Notes: generated from the letters alone by a model not told the origin. Shown: positions 7,443 to 14,707, counted from the stretch's first letter. The stretch: DNA of 35,913 nucleotides from Chloroflexota bacterium (GCA_016875535.1 VGPF01000026.1:1-35913); one strand, 5' to 3'. Made by a program: numbers and translations.

Positions 7443-8017
7443 CTTTCTCCGCCGGACTTCCGCTCCCACATGGTGAAGAACTGGTTGGAATCGCCGGTGA
7501 CGATGTTGCGCAGCTCCTGCCGCTCTTTCTCGGCGACGGCGCTGCGCTCCTTGGCCGCCAGCTGCGCGAAGGTCTTGCCGCACGCCGCCACGAAGTCGTC
7601 GGCGTACTTGCCGTCGAAGAAAGCCTCGTTCGCCAGGAGCAAGTCCTCTTCGCTCATGGAGAGGAGGGCGCTTTCGGCAATGATGACGGAGATGCGCACA
7701 TCGCCGTGCTTGCCCGGACCGGGGAAGAGGCGCTGGATGGCGGCCATGCCCTTGTCCTGCAGGACCACCTGGAGCGCCATGGGCAGGGCCATCGCCTTGA
7801 GGAAGCCGTTCCCCTGGGCGTGGAGGATCTTGGAGAAGGCCTCCTCCACCTCCCGGTAGTATTCGGGAGTCATGATCTCGTCCGCCCTCACCACGCGCAT
7901 GGTGGGGTTCGCCTCATTGCGCACATCCACAACGAGGAGGCAGTCAATGTTGGGAAAGGCGCAGACGTGGACGTCCGCGCTTTCGATGATGCTGCCGCTC
8001 TGCTCAGCTTCGCTCAC
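7439..8017 (-). CDS. conserved-looking hypothetical protein
   Basis: I do not recognise this 192-aa soluble protein. It starts MSEAEQSGSI, has a mixed alpha/beta N-terminal half (HVCAFPNIDCLLVVDVRNE) and an acidic, helical C-terminal half with many charged residues. No signal peptide, membrane segment or catalytic motif is evident. The GTG start at 8017 is preceded by AAGGAA, and a TATAAT box lies 26 bp upstream (8049-8044), between it and the cupin gene, so it probably has its own promoter. It converges on rlmD with a 4-bp overlap of the two genes. Confidence 0.7.
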   Translation of the reverse strand: MSEAEQSGSIIESADVHVCAFPNIDCLLVVDVRNEANPTMRVVRADEIMTPEYYREVEEAFSKILHAQGNGFLKAMALPMALQVVLQDKGMAAIQRLFPGPGKHGDVRISVIIAESALLSMSEEDLLLANEAFFDGKYADDFVAACGKTFAQLAAKERSAVAEKERQELRNIVTGDSNQFFTMWERKSGGES

Positions 8018-8043
8018 TGGGGGTTCCTTGGCCGCGTCCTCCC

Positions 8044-8049
8044 ATTATA
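8044..8049 (-). promoter_or_regulatory. TATAAT -10 box of the 192-aa hypothetical gene
   Basis: A perfect TATAAT on the minus strand sits in the 40-bp gap between the cupin stop and the GTG at 8017. The predicted leader is about 20 nt. No good -35 hexamer is seen at the expected distance. Confidence 0.45.
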
Positions 8050-8057
8050 GGCCGGGG

Positions 8058-8396
8058 CTACGAAGCCTTGTTGTTCTTCTTCTGCGTCTCCACGGGTATC
8101 TGGTCGTCCGCCAGGAGCGGCGGAACCGAGGTGCTCAACACCAAGGTGTTCTCGATGCCCTTGAGGGCGTGGACGGTCATGGGCGGGATGCGCACGGTAT
8201 CGAACTGCTTGGCCCAGAGATGCCCATCGCCCAGCTGGATATCCACGGAGCCGGTGATGACCACGTAGACCTGGGTGCAGTGCCGGTGGTAGTGGGGCAG
8301 GACGCGGGTGCCCGCCTTGAGGCGCAAGACCCGCAGGGCCGCCTCCTTGGTGCGCGTGTCCGAGACGACTTCGTAATCGCCGAGTGGCTCGATCAT
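8058..8396 (-). CDS. small cupin-domain protein
   Basis: This 112-aa single-domain cupin beta-barrel has the first cupin motif visible as AGTRVLPHYHRHCTQVYVV, with two metal-ligand histidines and Gln where Glu is usual. The second motif includes IPPMTVHAL with a further histidine. The protein is probably a metal-binding isomerase, dioxygenase or sugar-binding protein; the reaction cannot be named. The frame is open further upstream, but ATG at 8396 is preceded by AAGGAG at ideal spacing. That start overlaps the end of the alpha/beta hydrolase gene by 4 bp (ATGA), so the two are translationally coupled. Confidence 0.85.
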   Translation of the reverse strand: MIEPLGDYEVVSDTRTKEAALRVLRLKAGTRVLPHYHRHCTQVYVVITGSVDIQLGDGHLWAKQFDTVRIPPMTVHALKGIENTLVLSTSVPPLLADDQIPVETQKKNNKAS

Positions 8397-9169
8397 GGCC
8401 GCTCCTTTCCAGCCGGTGTGGCCGCGGGCAGGGTGGACTCGATGAAGGACTTGATGGCGGCGAAGTAGGCATCGCCGCCGGCGGCGTAGCAATCACCGTG
8501 GTCGGCGCCGCGCACCAGGTAGAGGCGCTTGGGCTCGGGCGCGCGGCCAAAGAGGCGATGGGCGTGCTTCGCATTCACGACGCCGTCGCCTTCGCCGTGG
8601 ATGACGAGCAGGGGCGACCGGAGGCCGCCGATCTTCTTCAGCGAATCGAAGGTCTCGCCGAACATGGGGGCGAAGAGCTTGCCGGTGACGGCCTCCGCCG
8701 AGCGCTCCCGGACGGAGGTGAAGGCCGATTCGATGATGACGCCATGGGGGCGATGGCGCCGCTCCAGCTCGATGGCGACTGCAGAGCCGAGGGACTGGCC
8801 GAAGTAGTAGAGGGGTTCGCCCGCATCGCCCTTGCTCCTAAGCCAGGCCGCCGCGGCCTCGGCATCGGCATAGATGCCCTGCTCGGTGGGCTTGCCTTCG
8901 CTCATGCCGTAACCTCGGTAGTCGAACAGGAAGAGGTTTGCGCCGACCCGATCGAGGAGGAGCCGGGCCAGGTCCAGCCGGTGGCTCATGTTGCCGCTAT
9001 TGCCGTGGAGCCAGAGGATCTTGACCCTGGCCATGCCGGGGAAGTACCAGCCGTGAAGGATGGGGCCGCCTGGAACGGGGAGGCACACCTCTTCATGCCG
9101 CAGGCCGAGGGCGTCCGGGCGCTGTTCCAGGCGGCGGGTGGGGCGGAAGATCATCTTTTCGATGAGCAT
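8393..9169 (-). CDS. alpha/beta hydrolase (BEM46/ABHD13-like)
   Basis: This 258-aa serine hydrolase has the oxyanion motif LHGNSGN, the nucleophile elbow GQSLGS, an acidic residue in HGEGDGVV and the catalytic histidine in GADHGDCY. The order and spacing fit the BEM46/ABHD13/ABHD17 group, whose bacterial members are mostly uncharacterised esterases or thioesterases. There is no obvious signal peptide, though the N-terminus (MLIEKMIFRPTRRLEQRPD) resembles the short membrane-proximal lead of that group. GGAGG lies 9 bp before the ATG at 9169, and a TATAAT box lies at 9204-9199. It is cotranscribed with the overlapping cupin gene; the pair may act on one substrate. Confidence 0.9.
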   Translation of the reverse strand: MLIEKMIFRPTRRLEQRPDALGLRHEEVCLPVPGGPILHGWYFPGMARVKILWLHGNSGNMSHRLDLARLLLDRVGANLFLFDYRGYGMSEGKPTEQGIYADAEAAAAWLRSKGDAGEPLYYFGQSLGSAVAIELERRHRPHGVIIESAFTSVRERSAEAVTGKLFAPMFGETFDSLKKIGGLRSPLLVIHGEGDGVVNAKHAHRLFGRAPEPKRLYLVRGADHGDCYAAGGDAYFAAIKSFIESTLPAATPAGKERP

Positions 9170-9198
9170 GGTGGTGCGCCTCCAGGGAGGCTAGCCCC

Positions 9199-9204
9199 AT
9201 TATA
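9199..9204 (-). promoter_or_regulatory. TATAAT -10 box of the hydrolase-cupin unit
   Basis: A perfect TATAAT on the minus strand, 29 bp before the hydrolase ATG, predicts a leader of about 23 nt. No convincing -35 hexamer accompanies it. A TTGACA on the plus strand at 9228-9233 lacks a partner -10 at usual spacing. Confidence 0.45.
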
Positions 9205-9298
9205 TGCCCGGCCCGCTACGGCGAACCTTGACAGGCGGCTATCGCATGTCCGAGAGTGACTGCTTGCGCGCAATCGAAACCGGAAAGAGCCCTACCCC

Positions 9299-10000
9299 AT
9301 GAGCTATAGCCCCCAGCGAGTCGTGGTCTTCACGCCGCATCCGGACGATGCGGAGATCGGCACCGGCGGCACCATCGCCAAGTGGATCAAGGCGGGCGCG
9401 GAGGTCACGATCGTCTGCTGCACCAACGGCGACAAGGGCTCCGCCGACCCGAAGATGACCTCCGCCAGGCTGGCGGCCATCCGGAAGAAGGAGCAGACGG
9501 CGGCGGCGAAGGTCCTGGGCGTGCAGCGCGTGGTCTTCCTTCTTTTCCGCGATGGGGAGATCGAGAATAGCAAGGCGACGCGAGGGGCCTTTGTCCGGGA
9601 GATACGCCGCGCCCGCCCGGACGTGGTGATGACCACGGACCCGACGCGCCGCACGGGCTACATGCACCACGATCATCGCGTCACCGGCCAGGTGGCGATG
9701 GATGCCTGCTTCCCCTACGCCCGGGACCATCTCTTCTACCCGGAGCACAAGCGCCTGGGGCTCAAGCCGCACAAGACGCGCTTCCTCTACCTGTGGGCGA
9801 GCGAGGAGCCGGACACATGGGTGGACGTGGCGGATACCCTTGAGCTGAAGATCGAAGCGCTGAAGCGGCACGCCAGCCAGATCTCGGCGCAGCGTGAGGC
9901 GGAGTTCTCCCAGCGCATGCGGGAGATGGCCAAGCGCTCCGGCGAGAAGGCGGGCTACGAGGCGGCGGAGGGCTTCCGCGTCATCGAGATGCGGCTGTAA
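9299..10000 (+). CDS. PIG-L/LmbE-family deacetylase
   Basis: This 233-aa zinc-dependent N-deacetylase has the signature PHPDDAEIGTGG at about residues 13-24 and the second zinc-ligand motif HHDHR around 123-127. The family removes acetyl groups from N-acetylglucosamine conjugates, including GlcNAc-inositol (mycothiol MshB), bacillithiol intermediates (BshB) and lincosamide or glycopeptide intermediates. Because an inositol-1-phosphate synthase is encoded in the same window, a GlcNAc-inositol or phosphoinositide substrate is a possibility, but this is inference. The ATG at 9299 has only a weak site (GGAAAG) upstream. The gene stands alone between two minus-strand units. Confidence 0.9.
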   Translation: MSYSPQRVVVFTPHPDDAEIGTGGTIAKWIKAGAEVTIVCCTNGDKGSADPKMTSARLAAIRKKEQTAAAKVLGVQRVVFLLFRDGEIENSKATRGAFVREIRRARPDVVMTTDPTRRTGYMHHDHRVTGQVAMDACFPYARDHLFYPEHKRLGLKPHKTRFLYLWASEEPDTWVDVADTLELKIEALKRHASQISAQREAEFSQRMREMAKRSGEKAGYEAAEGFRVIEMRL

Positions 10001-10014
10001 GCGGCTCGGCGCCC

Positions 10015-10599
10015 CTACGCCATCGGCACGCGGCGGAGCAGCGCCAGGGCCCGCAGGATGAACGGCTCGAAGAGCGAGAGAACCTTCGCGAAGAGCCACG
10101 TCACCAGGATGCCGATGAGCGCCCCGCCGATGACGTCCAGCGGGAAGTGCATCCCGGCATAGACGCGGGCGAAGGCGAAGGCGAAGGCGAAGGCTCCCAC
10201 GACGAGGCCCCATTTCTTGTTGTAGAGGAAGACGCCCGTGGCCATAGCGAAGCCGTAGGCGGCGGCGTTGCTGGGGAACGAGGGGTCGTGGGGGCGGTAG
10301 AAGAGGACGTGGACGTCCTCCAGGGCGATGAAGGGGCGCGCGCGATAGAAGTTCGAGTTGAAGATGCTCACGGCCAGGTTGGCGAAGCCCGCTCCGCCGT
10401 TGGCGATGATGAAGGTCCACTGCCAGCGCGTGCGCTCTTCCTGCGACCTCCCCGCGAACCAGAGCATCACCACCGCAAGGGCGATGACCACCGGCAGGAA
10501 AAAGTCGCTCACCACCAGGCGCATCACGCTGTCCAGCGCAGGCCAGCGCCCGGCGAGGCCGTTCAGCCATTCGAAGACGGCGCGGTCGGCGCTAACCAT
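10015..10599 (-). CDS. PAP2-superfamily membrane protein with degenerate catalytic motifs
   Basis: This 194-aa protein has about five membrane helices and the PAP2 (type 2 phosphatidate/undecaprenyl-diphosphate phosphatase) layout. Motif 1 (usually K-x6-RP) reads NSNFYRARP, with Asn instead of Lys. Motif 2 (usually PSGH or PSDH) reads FPSNAA, so the histidine is Ala. Motif 3 (SR-x5-H-x3-D) reads ARVYAGMHFPLD and keeps Arg, the nucleophilic His and Asp. The fold is clear, but activity may be reduced or altered. The start overlaps the preceding 135-aa membrane protein by 8 bp, so they form one unit. Confidence 0.85.
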   Translation of the reverse strand: MVSADRAVFEWLNGLAGRWPALDSVMRLVVSDFFLPVVIALAVVMLWFAGRSQEERTRWQWTFIIANGGAGFANLAVSIFNSNFYRARPFIALEDVHVLFYRPHDPSFPSNAAAYGFAMATGVFLYNKKWGLVVGAFAFAFAFARVYAGMHFPLDVIGGALIGILVTWLFAKVLSLFEPFILRALALLRRVPMA

Positions 10600-10999
10600 T
10601 GCCGCCCCGCTTCATGGAGCGGGCGCGCAGGAGGCCCGCCAGCGTGGTGTGACGCAGCGCTTCGATGCCCTCCACGCCTGCAGGCGGCGCGCCCGCCTTC
10701 CGCTGGGTCAGCGAGGCGATGCCCGCCGTCAGCAGAGCCGCCACGGCGACTCCGCCGAGGAAGAGGCCGAACTGCTCTGAGCCCTCCACGCCGCCCAGAT
10801 CGCCGGGGATATTCGTATCGCCCGTCAGCACGAACCAGGCGAAGGCGCCCACGAGAAGCAGAGCGCCGATGAGATAGACGGCGCGGCGCTGGGGGATGAT
10901 CCAGAGCCCGCGCAGGCCGCTGGAGGCCGCCGTGATCTGGAGCGCGCCGAGCGCCGCGATGACGACGAGCAGGAAGTAGTCAACGCCGAGGTTGATCAT
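10592..10999 (-). CDS. hypothetical membrane protein
   Basis: I do not recognise this 135-aa protein. It has three hydrophobic segments (about 4-24, 37-60 and 76-96) separated by a short acidic loop (GDTNIPGDLGGVEGSEQ), and a basic C-terminal tail. The ATG at 10999 lacks a strong ribosome-binding site, and a TATTAC-like -10 lies about 25 bp upstream. It overlaps the PAP2-type gene downstream by 8 bp, so it may be a partner of that membrane protein. Confidence 0.7.
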   Translation of the reverse strand: MINLGVDYFLLVVIAALGALQITAASSGLRGLWIIPQRRAVYLIGALLLVGAFAWFVLTGDTNIPGDLGGVEGSEQFGLFLGGVAVAALLTAGIASLTQRKAGAPPAGVEGIEALRHTTLAGLLRARSMKRGGNG

Positions 11000-11030
11000 T
11001 GCGCGGGCGCCAAACAGGGAAGGGTAATAG

Positions 11031-11072
11031 TCCCCCTCTCTTTTGTTCTCTCCCGCCGAGGGGGAGAAGAGG
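11031..11072 (+). repeat. dispersed palindromic repeat, intergenic copy
   Basis: A pyrimidine-rich arm (TCCCCCTCTCTTTT) is followed by an imperfect hairpin (TTCTCTCCC, then GGGGGAGAAG). About 36 of 40 positions match the reverse complement of 19649-19695, which lies inside a DUF998 gene. This copy is in the 172-bp gap between the 135-aa membrane protein and ilvE. It looks like a short non-autonomous repeat family. Confidence 0.6.
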
Positions 11073-11171
11073 AGTTGACGTCACTACGCCTCATGATGCA
11101 CAGCCGGCGACCGCCCCCGCTACTCTTTTCCCGCGATGAAAGAGGAAGAAAAGGAGAGGGCGGCCCGTTCT

Positions 11172-12152
11172 TTAGCGGCGGTCGCCTGCACGGGCGGCTG
11201 CGGCCGCGCCGTTGGTCCTGGCGACGCCCTTGGCCGGCTTATCGTAGACCGGGTGGCACCAGTGCATGTACTTCTTGTTCTTGCCGCGCATGGCGTCGAA
11301 GTAGAGCGTCTGGAGGCGCTGGGTCACCGGGCCGATCTTGCCGTCGCCGATGGCGCGGTGATCTATCTTCGCCACAGGAGTCAGGTGCGCCGCCGTGCCG
11401 GTGAGGAAGACCTCGTCGGCCTGGTAGAGCTCGCTGCGGTCCACTTGCCGCTCGATGGTGTCCAGCCCAAGCTCCTGCTTGGCCAGCGTCATGATGCTTT
11501 CGCGGGTGATGCCGATGAGGATGTTATCGCCGGGAGCGGGCGTGATAATCTTGCCGTTCTTCACCAGGAAGATATTCTCGCCGCTGCCTTCGGAGACGTG
11601 GCCGTCCTGGTTCAGCATGATGGCCTCTTCGAAGCCGCTCTCCACGGCCTCCGTCTTGGCCAGCACGCTGTTCACGTAGGAACCGGTAATCTTAGCGCGG
11701 GCCGGGATGCTCAGGTCGTCTATGCGGCGCCAACTGGAGGTGCCGCAGTGGATGCCCTTGTTGGGGTCCAGGTAGTTGCCCAGGGGGAAGGCGAAGACCA
11801 TGACGTCGTCTTCCAGCAGGTGCGCCTTCATATTGGCCACCACCTCGGCGCTCTTATAGGCCAGGGGGCGGATGTAGACGTCTTCCTTGTGGTTGCCGCG
11901 GCGGACCACCTCGGCGGCGATGTTCACCATCTCCTCCGCGGTGAAGCGCACCTTGATGCGGAGGATCTTGGCGCTGTTGATGAGGCGCTCCATGTGGTCG
12001 AGGGCGCGGAAGATGTAGACCTGGCCGTCATCCTCGTTCCAGTTGCCGCGGACGCCTTCGAAGCAGCCGGTGCCGTAGTGGAAGGCGTGGGTCAAGATGG
12101 ACATCTTGGCCTCGGCTATGGGCAGGTACTTGTTCTTATAGAAAGCGTACAT
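11172..12152 (-). CDS. ilvE: branched-chain amino acid aminotransferase
   Basis: This 326-aa PLP fold-type IV transaminase interconverts leucine, isoleucine and valine with their 2-oxo acids. The catalytic lysine is K154 in ARAKITGSYVNS, the class signature is around 178-196 (AIMLNQDGHVSEGSGENIF), and the phosphate-binding TGTAAHLTPV is present. The first 300 residues match typical IlvE. The last ~25 are an Ala/Arg-rich tail (KGVARTNGAAAAARAGDRR) not seen in the usual enzyme. The ATG at 12152 follows GGTGCAGCC without a good Shine-Dalgarno site. A perfect TATAAT and an 8-bp inverted repeat lie just upstream, suggesting regulated transcription. D-amino acid transaminase is the main alternative, but less likely. 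Confidence 0.92.
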   Translation of the reverse strand: MYAFYKNKYLPIAEAKMSILTHAFHYGTGCFEGVRGNWNEDDGQVYIFRALDHMERLINSAKILRIKVRFTAEEMVNIAAEVVRRGNHKEDVYIRPLAYKSAEVVANMKAHLLEDDVMVFAFPLGNYLDPNKGIHCGTSSWRRIDDLSIPARAKITGSYVNSVLAKTEAVESGFEEAIMLNQDGHVSEGSGENIFLVKNGKIITPAPGDNILIGITRESIMTLAKQELGLDTIERQVDRSELYQADEVFLTGTAAHLTPVAKIDHRAIGDGKIGPVTQRLQTLYFDAMRGKNKKYMHWCHPVYDKPAKGVARTNGAAAAARAGDRR

Positions 12153-12180
12153 GGCTGCACCTGAAGCGTAGGATTGGGCA

Positions 12181-12215
12181 ATTATACCCTAGCGGCATGG
12201 GCGGCTGCCATGCCG
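12181..12215 (-). promoter_or_regulatory. ilvE promoter with overlapping dyad
   Basis: TATAAT on the minus strand (12186-12181) lies 29 bp before the ilvE ATG. Upstream, 12193-12215 is a dyad with perfect 8-bp arms (CGGCATGG and CCATGCCG) and a 7-bp centre. The -35 position would fall at about 12204-12209, inside the dyad, where no consensus hexamer exists. That arrangement fits an operator or activator site. Confidence 0.45.
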
Positions 12216-12297
12216 TTTCAGAGGGCAGCGTAGGCTGCATAGGAGGTGACCCAAACACCCAATCTATAGGGGTGATTAGGAATGTTGAGGTATGACC

Positions 12298-12522
12298 CTA
12301 CGGCAAGAGGTCGCGTGTAGAGATACCGCTTCCTTCGATGATGCTCCGCAATGTTCCCAAAGGAAGCTGTTTGCCTTTGTGATAGGGAACAATGACGTGC
12401 TTCCCGGATTCCGGATTACGCCATTTCTGGTGGCTACCCCTCTGGGAGACGAGGTGGAATCCATGCCGACGGAGCGCGCGATTTACCTCATCAGCAGTCA
12501 GCCGCGGGAGCCGTGGCGCCAT
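12298..12522 (-). CDS. hicA: HicA-family mRNA interferase toxin
   Basis: This 74-aa protein has the HicA/YcfA dsRBD-like fold: LTADEVNRALRRHGFHLVSQRGSHQKWRN followed by HVIVPYHKGKQLPLGTLRSIIEGSGIS. The catalytic histidine is in GSHQKW. HicA degrades mRNA until bound by HicB. The ATG overlaps the hicB stop codon by one base (TGATG), the usual coupling. The order is antitoxin first, toxin second. A short GC-rich hairpin (about 12256-12274) downstream is a weak terminator candidate. Confidence 0.92.
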   Translation of the reverse strand: MAPRLPRLTADEVNRALRRHGFHLVSQRGSHQKWRNPESGKHVIVPYHKGKQLPLGTLRSIIEGSGISTRDLLP

Positions 12523-12749
12523 CAGGCTGCTACTTCAACCTCATGCACTTTCCCCTTCGATTTCAAAGGGATTGGCTCGAGATAAAGCGCGATGGCCTCT
12601 TTGATATTCGCCAGGGCCTCTTGTTCAGTATCCCCTGCGCTCGCGCAGCCTGGCAATTCCGGGCAATAAACGCCGTAGCTCTTTGTTTCCGGGTCGAATT
12701 CGACCACAGCTCGGAACTTCATCCCTCGGGTTTGTCTCTTTATTCCCAT
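12522..12749 (-). CDS. hicB: HicB-family antitoxin, short form
   Basis: This 75-aa partial-RNase-H-fold antitoxin has MKFRAVVEFDPETKSYGVYCPELPGC followed by TEQEALANIKEAIALYLE. It lacks the C-terminal helix-turn-helix or ribbon-helix-helix domain of longer HicB proteins, so any autoregulation may need HicA or a separate factor. The ATG at 12749 has GGAG at 7-bp spacing and is preferred to the internal ATG at residue 10, which has none. It is cotranscribed and translationally coupled with hicA. A small dyad (GTCC-GTGT-GGAC) lies upstream near the expected -35. Confidence 0.9.
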   Translation of the reverse strand: MGIKRQTRGMKFRAVVEFDPETKSYGVYCPELPGCASAGDTEQEALANIKEAIALYLEPIPLKSKGKVHEVEVAA

Positions 12750-12837
12750 GAAGATACTCCTGGGTGGGACTAGCAGAGCAACGCACCATCACTTACGATC
12801 TTACTCTGCGTACGTCCACACGGACACGTGTTCACAA

Positions 12838-12852
12838 GGGAAGGCGCTTCCC
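12838..12852 (-). terminator. weak hairpin after the crotonase gene
   Basis: GGGAAG and CTTCCC with a 3-nt loop lie immediately after the crotonase stop on the minus strand. The downstream bases (TTGTG) are only weakly T-rich, so termination may be inefficient or Rho-dependent. Confidence 0.3.
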
Positions 12853-13664
12853 TACCGCCCCTTGAACTCCGGCTTGCGCTTCTCTCGGAAGGCCGTCACC
12901 GCCTCGCGGCTGTCCTCCGTGTGGACGGAGAGGGCCTCCACCGCCAGGCTGAACTCCAGCACGTTGTTGATGCTCTGCCAGATGGTGCGGTTGATCGCCA
13001 TCTTGGTCCAGCGCACCGCCGGCCCGGGGCCGTTGGCCATCTTGCGCGCGTAGCCCAGCGCCGCTTCCATGAGCTTCTCCGGCGGCACCACGTGGTTCAC
13101 CAGGCCGATGCGCTCCGCCTCCTTGGCCTCCACGTACTCGCCCGCCATCAGGTACTCCTTGGCGCGCGCCGGGCCCACGAGCAGCGGCCAGATGACGCAG
13201 CCGCCATCGCCCGCCACCAGGCCCATGTTCACATGGGTATCGCCGATGCGCGCCGTCTCCGACATGTAGATGACATCGCACATAAGGGCGATGGATGCCC
13301 CCAGCCCCGCCGCCGGGCCGTTGATGGCGCCGATGATGGGCACCTCGCAGTTGGCGAAGCGCTGGATGAGCCACTTGGGCCCGCGCAGGATATAGGAGGG
13401 GCCCTTTTCGCCCGGGTCCTGGCTCATATCCTTCATATCGCCGCCGGCGCAGAAGGCCTGCCCCGCGCCGGTGAGGACGATGGCGCGCACATCCGGGTCC
13501 TTGTTCACGATGTGGAGGAAGTCTTCCAGCGCCGTGTGCAGGGTGGCGTTGACGGCGTTGCGCTTGTCCGGGCGGTTCAGCGTCGCCACCAGGATGCGCG
13601 GCTCTTTCATCTGGATGTCCAGCCCCATGGGGCCGAATTTGCTGTAGTCGATCGGTGCGGCCAT
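12852..13664 (-). CDS. enoyl-CoA hydratase/isomerase family protein (crotonase fold)
   Basis: This 270-aa crotonase has NRPDKRNAVNATL, the oxyanion-hole segment GAGQAFCAGGDMKDM and the second oxyanion loop GPAAGLGASIALMCD. In classical hydratases two glutamates do catalysis. Here the segment equivalent to PEILLGT reads HVNMGLV, lacking the first glutamate, whereas the second is probably E in AKEYLMAGEYV. The AGDGG turn is that of a subgroup seen in many high-GC bacteria. The reaction may be isomerisation or another CoA-ester reaction rather than hydration. GGAGG lies 7 bp before the ATG, and TATAAT at 13711-13706 gives a ~34-nt leader. It stands as its own unit. Confidence 0.88.
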   Translation of the reverse strand: MAAPIDYSKFGPMGLDIQMKEPRILVATLNRPDKRNAVNATLHTALEDFLHIVNKDPDVRAIVLTGAGQAFCAGGDMKDMSQDPGEKGPSYILRGPKWLIQRFANCEVPIIGAINGPAAGLGASIALMCDVIYMSETARIGDTHVNMGLVAGDGGCVIWPLLVGPARAKEYLMAGEYVEAKEAERIGLVNHVVPPEKLMEAALGYARKMANGPGPAVRWTKMAINRTIWQSINNVLEFSLAVEALSVHTEDSREAVTAFREKRKPEFKGR

Positions 13665-13705
13665 CGGATGCCTCCAAGGTGAAGTTCGGGGTCGGGTGCG
13701 GGCCG

Positions 13706-13711
13706 ATTATA
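13706..13711 (-). promoter_or_regulatory. TATAAT -10 box of the crotonase gene
   Basis: A perfect TATAAT on the minus strand, 41 bp before the crotonase ATG at 13664. No consensus -35 is found at 16-18 bp. Confidence 0.45.
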
Positions 13712-13762
13712 CAGGCGGACAAGAGAGCCGCGCCAGGGTGAGACGTGCGCCCGGCGCGGGCG

Positions 13763-14023
13763 TTAGATCTGCAGCCGCCGCCGGATGTAGCGCCAGGCGA
13801 ACCAGCCGACGATGCTCAGGTAGATGACGAAGGAGAGGATGAGGGAGGTGCCGCCCATGAAGGGGCTGTTGATCTGCAGGACCTCTTTGAAGAAGAGGCG
13901 GATGACGAAGGCGCCGGCGATGACGACGGCGATGGTGACGGCCGAGATGCACAGGGAGAGGCCCACCCAGCCGAGGGATGCGATGTTCACTGCCATGACA
14001 CGGAGCAGTTTTTGGAAAAACAC
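13763..14023 (-). CDS. small two-helix membrane protein
   Basis: This unrecognised 86-aa protein has two long hydrophobic segments (about 12-44 and 57-77) and a basic end (RYIRRRLQI). The frame starts at a GTG (14023); an ATG at 13996 (residue 10) would still keep both helices. Neither has a clear ribosome-binding site. A TATAAT box at 14071-14066, between this gene and mocA, suggests its own promoter with a ~35-nt leader. Confidence 0.6.
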   Translation of the reverse strand: MFFQKLLRVMAVNIASLGWVGLSLCISAVTIAVVIAGAFVIRLFFKEVLQINSPFMGGTSLILSFVIYLSIVGWFAWRYIRRRLQI

Positions 14024-14065
14024 GGAGGCCTCTGAGGCGGAAGAGGGTGCGGGCGCGCCAGCCGA

Positions 14066-14071
14066 TTATAC
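14066..14071 (-). promoter_or_regulatory. TATAAT -10 box of the 86-aa membrane protein gene
   Basis: A perfect TATAAT on the minus strand in the 54-bp gap after the nucleotidyltransferase stop codon. No good -35. Confidence 0.4.
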
Positions 14072-14077
14072 CAGCCG

Positions 14078-14707
14078 CTACGCCTTCTGCCCGAACTGCT
14101 TGAGGGCCTGCTGGTAGTCTTCCGGCGTGTTCAGGTTCGTCAGAACGGCGGGCGTATCGAACTCCACGGCGCGCAGGCCGTCCCTGTGCCGCTCGATGAC
14201 CTCGCGCACGCCCTGCTTCTCCTCCGTCATTTGGCCCAGCTCCTGCGCCAGCGAGGCGTCGAAGACCGGCGGGTGGCCGTGCTTGCCTTGGTAGGCAGGC
14301 ACAGTGATGAGGTTCTTGCCCTGGACGTGGGCATCGAAGAGCCGTTGATAGACGGCGGCTGGGCGCGGCTGGTCCACCGCCAGGATGACGATGTCCGTGG
14401 CCTCTTCCGAGACATTCTCCACGCCGATCTTGATGGAAGTGGTCTTGCCATAGCGGTAGTTGGGGTTCAGCGCCAGCTTCGCGCGTCCGCCCGGGTTTAC
14501 CTGCTTGAGGATGGCGGCGAACTCGCCTGCCTTGAAGCCCAGGACAACCACGATCTCCTGGGCCGTCGTCGCCAGCAGCTGCTCCACCTGGTAGCGCAGC
14601 AGCGGCACGCCCTGCCACAGGAGCGACTGCTTTGGCTGGGCCATCCGCGACGACTCCCCCGCGGCGAGGAGGACAACGGAGATGCGGGCGGCCGGTGCGG
14701 TGGTCAC
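14078..14707 (-). CDS. mocA: molybdenum cofactor cytidylyltransferase/MobA-like nucleotidyltransferase
   Basis: This 209-aa nucleotidyltransferase has the N-terminal nucleotide-binding loop LLAAGESSRMAQPKQSLLW (about 13-31), the VDQP metal-binding motif and GHPPVF. It matches MocA/PucB-type enzymes that attach CMP to molybdopterin for xanthine-dehydrogenase-family enzymes, rather than the GMP-transferring MobA. The ATG overlaps the end of the XdhC gene by 4 bp. The combination XdhC plus MocA fits sulfuration and nucleotide addition of the cofactor before insertion into a molybdenum hydroxylase. No hydroxylase subunit genes are in the window. Confidence 0.88.
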   Translation of the reverse strand: MTTAPAARISVVLLAAGESSRMAQPKQSLLWQGVPLLRYQVEQLLATTAQEIVVVLGFKAGEFAAILKQVNPGGRAKLALNPNYRYGKTTSIKIGVENVSEEATDIVILAVDQPRPAAVYQRLFDAHVQGKNLITVPAYQGKHGHPPVFDASLAQELGQMTEEKQGVREVIERHRDGLRAVEFDTPAVLTNLNTPEDYQQALKQFGQKA

